From: Candidatus Nealsoniibacteriota bacterium
GTDB taxonomy: Bacteria; Patescibacteriota; Minisyncoccia; Minisyncoccales; MHMH01
Direction: 5' to 3'
Assembly (NCBI GenBank): GCA_030700195.1
Contig: JAUYKD010000017.1
Coordinates: 1-8,310 of the forward strand
DNA: 8,310 bases
Numbering within the stretch: the stretch's first letter is position 1; every line of letters begins with the position of its first letter. Shown here one piece after another: positions 5,183 to 8,310 of the stretch. Below the pieces are notes generated by a model. It worked only from the letters and a program-made list of their open reading frames with translations, did not search any database and was not told the DNA's origin. A program made the position numbers and the translations under genes.

Positions 5183-5197
5183 TTCTAACGGGGTGAA
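5183..5197 (+). repeat. Copy 2 of TTCTAACGGGGTGAA motif containing a GTG start codon
   Basis: Identical over 15 nt to bases 1-15. The GTG at 5193-5195 is the start codon of the flippase-like gene, exactly as the GTG at 11-13 is for the first gene. Bases 5183-5194 are perfectly complementary to 5068-5079. Confidence 0.85.
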
Positions 5198-6227
5198 GAG
5201 AGTCATCTTTTTTTTCATTTCTTTATTGGTTGGGGTAGTGCTTTTACTTTGGGTGACCAATACTGTCGGACGGCAGGAAATCCAGTCGTCTTTTTTAATT
5301 TTTACGGGTTGGCACGGAATAGTCATTCTTTTTTTAAGCTTTTTGATAATTTTAATCGGAACCTGGAAATGGAAATCAATTTTAAAGAGCCAAGGATACA
5401 GCTTGTCGTTAAAACAGCTGTTTGGCCCGTATTTGGCCGGGTTTTCAATGGGTTATCTTTTTCAAATAATACTGGTTGGCGGAGAGGTTTTCCGAAGTTA
5501 TATTCTGAAAGAAAAACATCTGGTTCCTTGGCAAAAGGCGGCGGCTTCAGTCGTGATTGACAAGGTTTTAGACGGAACGGGCTTTTTCATCAGTATTTTA
5601 GCCGGATTGATTTATTTTCTTCTTAAAATAGGATTACCTCCAAGGGATCTTGGCATAATATTTGGAGGTGTTTTATTTATTTTATTTATTTTGATAGGCG
5701 TTTTCTACTTTAAAAGCTTTAAAAAAGAGAGTATTGTCAGGCCCATTATTAAGCTTTTTAATACCAAATCAGTGGTTAATGGAGACATTTTAGAGATTGA
5801 GAGAGAAGCCTTCAGCTACTTTAAATTTAGAAATCCGGCCTTTTGGCAGGGGTTGGGATTGTCTTTTTTGCGAGTGCTTATTACTTGGTTGAGATGCTGG
5901 ATTTTAGTTTTGTTTTTAGGAAAAGCAATCGGCTTTTTGCCGGCCCTTTCCATCCTCGGTTTTTACTATATTGCCATGCTAATTCCGATTCCGGCTGATT
6001 TGGGAATTCACGAGCTAATCCAGGTTTTTGGCTTCAGCGCCTTGGGATTTGAAGCAAGCATTGCTCCGGCTTTTACCATGATACAAAGAGGCGCTCAATT
6101 AATTTTAGCGCTGGCCGGGATAATAATATTTTTCAAGCTGGGCATAGGGCTATTGCGGGCATTTTTCTTTAGAAAAATAGAAAGATTGTTTGGTATCAAA
6201 GAAGAGTCCGGCTCAGAAGACCTTTAA
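5193..6227 (+). CDS. Flippase-like integral membrane protein (LPG synthase TM-region family, PF03706)
   Basis: A 344-aa membrane protein of the lysylphosphatidylglycerol synthase TM-region / UPF0104 family, whose members are thought to translocate or modify lipids. A basic start (MKR) is followed by a membrane segment at about 4-22 and others near 41-57, 78-96, 129-147, 153-173, 219-242, 246-265 and 300-322. Family motifs are visible: VGGEVFRSYIL (95-105) and SVVIDKVLDG (119-128) match the conserved GGE/R and SVvlDr-lD region, and PIPADLGIHE (265-274) matches the conserved P-x-P-x-x-x-G-x-x-E element. There is no soluble C-terminal aminoacyl-transferase domain, so it is the stand-alone membrane form; its lipid or glycolipid substrate is unknown. 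GTG at 5193 is the chosen start because it directly precedes the basic/hydrophobic N-terminus. The polX promoter overlaps its stop. Confidence 0.85.
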   Translation: MKRVIFFFISLLVGVVLLLWVTNTVGRQEIQSSFLIFTGWHGIVILFLSFLIILIGTWKWKSILKSQGYSLSLKQLFGPYLAGFSMGYLFQIILVGGEVFRSYILKEKHLVPWQKAAASVVIDKVLDGTGFFISILAGLIYFLLKIGLPPRDLGIIFGGVLFILFILIGVFYFKSFKKESIVRPIIKLFNTKSVVNGDILEIEREAFSYFKFRNPAFWQGLGLSFLRVLITWLRCWILVLFLGKAIGFLPALSILGFYYIAMLIPIPADLGIHELIQVFGFSALGFEASIAPAFTMIQRGAQLILALAGIIIFFKLGIGLLRAFFFRKIERLFGIKEESGSEDL

Positions 6228-6251
6228 AAAAGAACGGCCGGGCGGTATGAT
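6223..6251 (+). promoter_or_regulatory. Promoter for polX, near-leaderless
   Basis: TTTAAA (6223-6228) and TATGAT (6246-6251) are separated by exactly 17 nt. The -10 box ends 9 nt before the polX ATG, predicting a transcript with at most a few untranslated bases. The -35 overlaps the stop codon of the flippase-like gene. Confidence 0.6.
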
Positions 6252-6260
6252 AGAATAATC

Positions 6261-7994
6261 ATGAAAAATCAGGAGCTGGCTAAAATATTTTATGAAATAT
6301 CAGATTACCTTAAAATGGACGAGGTGGATTTTAAGCCGTATGCTTATCAAAGAGCCGGAGCAGCCATAGAAGCTTTAGAAGAGGATATAGATGAAATTTA
6401 TAAAAAAGGAGGCAAAGCGACTCTGAAAAATATCCCGGGCGTTGGCAAGTATATAGCTGAAAAGATAGAAGAATATTTGGAAACAGGCAGAATAAAGTAT
6501 TTGGCAGACCTTAAAAAGAAAACTCCCATAAAATTGGAAGAAATAAGCGCTGTTGAAGGTATGGGGCCCAGAAAAGCAAAAACGCTTTTTAAAAAGCTTA
6601 ATGTCAGAAATTTGAAGGACCTGGAAAAAGCGGCCAAAAAGCATAAGATAGCTCCTTTATTCGGCTTCGGAGAAAAAACGGAAAAGAATATTTTAGAAGG
6701 GATAACCTTTTTGAAAAGAAGTAAAGGAAGATTTTTTTTGGGAGAAATCTTGCCTAAAGTTAAAGAGGTCCGGGAGAAGTTGGAAAATTTAAAAGAGGTA
6801 GAGAAGGCAAGTTTTGCGGGCTCTGTCAGGAGAATGAAAGAGACTATTGGCGACGCTGACTTCTTAGTTGTTTCAAAAAATCCAAAGAAAGTTATGGATT
6901 TTTTTGTTTCTTTGCCCGGCGTTGTTAAAGTTTGGGGGAAAGGAAACACCAAAGCTTCGGTCAGAACCAAAGAAGGATTTGACATGGATATAAGAGTAGT
7001 GCCTCAAAAGAGCTATGGGGCAGCTCTTCAGTATTTTACCGGGTCAAAAGAGCATAATATTGCCGTGAGAAGAATAGCCATGGCCAAAGGGCTGAAACTT
7101 AACGAATACGGCTTATTCAAAGGCAAGAAAATGATCGGCGGGAAAACAGAGGAAGAGATTTATAAGATATTGGGCATGAAATGGATGGTTCCGGAAATCA
7201 GGGAGAATCAGGGAGAAATAGAAGCCGCTTTAAAAAACAACCTGCCAAAAACAATTGGTTATCGTGATATTAAGGGGGATTTGCATTGTCATTCTGATTG
7301 GGACGGAGGAGAAAACTCAATAAGCCAGTTAGCTAAAACAGCCCAAGAGATGGGGTATGAATATATTGGCATTTCGGACCACACTAAGTTTTTAAGGATT
7401 GAGTATGGGCTGAATGAAAAGCAATTATCCCAACAGAGAAAAGAAATAGACAAGTTAAACCAAAGGCAGAAAGGATTTAGGATTTTACAAGGAGCGGAAA
7501 CCAATATTTTGAACGACGGCTCAATTGATATAAAAGATGAAGCTTTGAAAAAGCTTGATTATGCGATAGCCGGGATACACTCCAATCTTAAGATGGATAA
7601 AGAAAGAATGACCGAACGCATCATTAAAGCCATGAAAAATCCATATATTAAAATCTTTTCTCATCCAACCGGCAGACTACTGAAAAGAAGGGAGGAGTAC
7701 CAAATAGATTTTGATAAAATTTTAAGAGCAGCCAAGTATTTCGGAGTTATTTTGGAAATAAATTCTTCGCCCTTCAGAATGGATTTAAGAGATCAGAATA
7801 TCCGCCGGGCAAAAGAAGCCGGAGTTAAAATGGTTATTAATACAGATTCTCACCATAAGAATCATTTGAATTATATTGAACTTGGCGTAGCCCAATCAAG
7901 AAGAGGATGGGCTGAGAAAAAAGATATTATTAATTGTTTTTCTTTAGAGGAGTTATTAAAGTTCTTCAGGGGTGTGGATAAAAGGAATTCCTAG
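6261..7994 (+). CDS. polX: Family X DNA polymerase with PHP 3'-5' exonuclease domain
   Basis: PolX fills short gaps in base excision repair; the bacterial type carries a metal-dependent PHP nuclease domain with 3'-5' exonuclease or AP-endonuclease activity. The 577-aa length is normal. From the N-terminus: the 8-kDa-like domain with helix-hairpin-helix elements IPGVGKYIAEKI (58-69), VEGMGPRKAKTL (98-109) and FGFGEKTEKNIL (134-145); the nucleotidyltransferase core with GSVRR (187-191), catalytic D198 and D200 (GDADF) and D243 (FDMDIRVV); and the conserved TGSKEHN (260-266). The PHP domain follows from about 336 with DLHCHSDWD (340-348), SDHT (372-375), GAETN (411-415), GIHSN (438-442), SHPTGR (467-472) and NTDSHH (527-532). 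Both active sites look intact. The start ATG sits 9 nt after a -10 box, without an SD. With EndoQ in the same window it suggests a PHP-centred base-repair capacity. Confidence 0.95.
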   Translation: MKNQELAKIFYEISDYLKMDEVDFKPYAYQRAGAAIEALEEDIDEIYKKGGKATLKNIPGVGKYIAEKIEEYLETGRIKYLADLKKKTPIKLEEISAVEGMGPRKAKTLFKKLNVRNLKDLEKAAKKHKIAPLFGFGEKTEKNILEGITFLKRSKGRFFLGEILPKVKEVREKLENLKEVEKASFAGSVRRMKETIGDADFLVVSKNPKKVMDFFVSLPGVVKVWGKGNTKASVRTKEGFDMDIRVVPQKSYGAALQYFTGSKEHNIAVRRIAMAKGLKLNEYGLFKGKKMIGGKTEEEIYKILGMKWMVPEIRENQGEIEAALKNNLPKTIGYRDIKGDLHCHSDWDGGENSISQLAKTAQEMGYEYIGISDHTKFLRIEYGLNEKQLSQQRKEIDKLNQRQKGFRILQGAETNILNDGSIDIKDEALKKLDYAIAGIHSNLKMDKERMTERIIKAMKNPYIKIFSHPTGRLLKRREEYQIDFDKILRAAKYFGVILEINSSPFRMDLRDQNIRRAKEAGVKMVINTDSHHKNHLNYIELGVAQSRRGWAEKKDIINCFSLEELLKFFRGVDKRNS

Positions 7995-8008
7995 CTTCAA
8001 AAAAGAGA

Positions 8009-8037
8009 TTGACCGAGTAAGTTGGTAGAGCTAAAAT
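8009..8037 (+). promoter_or_regulatory. Promoter for the 43-aa ORF
   Basis: TTGACC (8009-8014), a 17-nt spacer and TAAAAT (8032-8037) form a near-consensus sigma-70 promoter with an expected start near 8044. The leader of about 23 nt contains AAGGAGG (8054-8060), 6 nt before the ATG at 8067. Confidence 0.75.
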
Positions 8038-8066
8038 TAATTAATAAACAAAGAAGGAGGATCAAA

Positions 8067-8198
8067 ATGGGACCATCGGGAACGGCGATTCAACTCACAT
8101 TAGACCTCTATGGACAGAAAAAGGATCAACTTCCCTTATTTGGAGAAATCCAAATTCCTTCATCTGCCGAAAAGGACACACTCGTTTGTGTGTCCTAA
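8067..8198 (+). CDS. Small hypothetical protein (43 aa)
   Basis: I do not recognise the product. The short ORF starts MGPSGTAIQLTLDLYGQK and ends EKDTLVCVS; it is mostly polar without a membrane span. Support comes from its signals: a near-consensus promoter, a perfect AAGGAGG Shine-Dalgarno 6 nt before the ATG, and a strong hairpin at the 3' end. The last codons and the stop lie inside that hairpin (8173-8196), and the stop codon is immediately adjacent to the stop of the converging rplT. The initiation region (AAGGAGGAT, then ATGGG) closely resembles that of the 68-aa minus-strand gene, while every conserved gene here lacks an SD. It may be a bona fide small protein or a translated leader; its role is unknown. 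Confidence 0.6.
   Translation: MGPSGTAIQLTLDLYGQKKDQLPLFGEIQIPSSAEKDTLVCVS
8173..8196. terminator. Bidirectional terminator between the 43-aa ORF and rplT
   Basis: AGGACACAC (8173-8181) and GTGTGTCCT (8188-8196) form a perfect 9-bp stem with loop TCGTTT. On the minus strand the stem runs into TTTT, ending rplT transcripts. On the + strand an AATTATTTT tail follows, a weaker U-tract. The stop codon of the + strand ORF overlaps the 3' arm. Confidence 0.8.
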
Positions 8199-8310
8199 TT
8201 ATTTTATAGTTTCAAATATCTTTTTAAATATCTCTGGATGATCTTGAGCTAATTTTGATAGAGTTTTTCTATCAAGCTCTATTTTGTGTTCTTTGAGTTT
8301 ATGGATGAAT
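8199..8310 (-). CDS. rplT: 50S ribosomal protein L20, C-terminal part (runs off the window)
   Basis: The minus strand from the right edge encodes about 37 codons ending ...ELDRKTLSKLAQDHPEIFKKIFETIK and a TAA stop. This aligns well with the conserved end of bacterial L20, whose usual form is an ...IELDRK-LA-LA--DP-AF--IV--- pattern; the visible FIHKLKEHKIELDRK corresponds to the typical F-x-x-x-L-K-x-x-x-IELDRK segment. L20 binds 23S rRNA and is needed for early 50S assembly. Only the C-terminal third is present; the rest of the gene, and rpmI/infC if linked as in many bacteria, would lie to the right. Transcription ends at the shared terminator 3 nt past the stop codon. Confidence 0.9.
   Translation of the reverse strand, partial: FIHKLKEHKIELDRKTLSKLAQDHPEIFKKIFETIK

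Noticed and set aside
6398..6985. A 195-codon open frame on the minus strand inside polX
   Set aside because: It is antisense to well-conserved HhH and polymerase-domain motifs of polX, has no start signals and a low-complexity Phe/Ser/Leu composition typical of a shadow frame.

Overview
The window reads as a stretch of chromosome from an AT-rich, small-genome bacterium, most likely a Candidate Phyla Radiation (Patescibacteria/Parcubacteria-like) lineage. This is inference. It rests on the gene repertoire, compact spacing, very poor Shine-Dalgarno usage in the conserved genes, start codons lying only about 9-11 nt after a -10 box, and a two-TM hypothetical protein of a familiar type. TGA acts as a normal stop (end of the DUF1858 gene), so the Gracilibacteria/SR1 UGA=Gly code does not apply. 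No mobile element, CRISPR array or defence island is visible.

Layout: (1) 11-1477, a small two-TM protein and an 11-TM APC-superfamily amino-acid permease, probably co-transcribed. (2) 1478-1614, a gene-free stretch full of short perfect palindromes. (3) 1615-2910, endonuclease Q, a PHP-domain repair nuclease. (4) 2911-3105, a dense array of seven short palindromes including a tandem 48-nt unit. (5) 3106-3468, an Mth938/NDUFAF3-like small protein. (6) 3481-3526, a terminator serving the converging minus-strand pair, a 68-aa hypothetical gene and ispH (3539-4586). (7) 4587-4857, a promoter-rich region holding an outward ispH promoter and, on the + strand, a promoter-to-terminator unit without an ORF that looks like a small RNA of about 140 nt. 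(8) 4858-6227, a DUF1858 redox-disulfide protein and a flippase-like membrane protein. (9) 6261-7994, PolX, a family X DNA polymerase with a PHP nuclease domain. (10) 8067-8198, a 43-aa ORF with its own promoter and SD, converging on the 3' end of rplT (L20), which runs off the right edge.

The recognisable theme is DNA base-damage repair: EndoQ and PolX are both PHP-domain enzymes. One isoprenoid-pathway Fe-S enzyme, small redox/accessory proteins and membrane transporters accompany them. The most unusual content is not protein. It is the two palindrome arrays flanking endoQ, in which stems vary by compensatory changes, and a 12-15 nt motif (TTCTAACGGGGTGAA) that embeds the GTG start codon of two unrelated membrane-protein genes and recurs inverted upstream of one of them, where it could form a switchable RNA structure.
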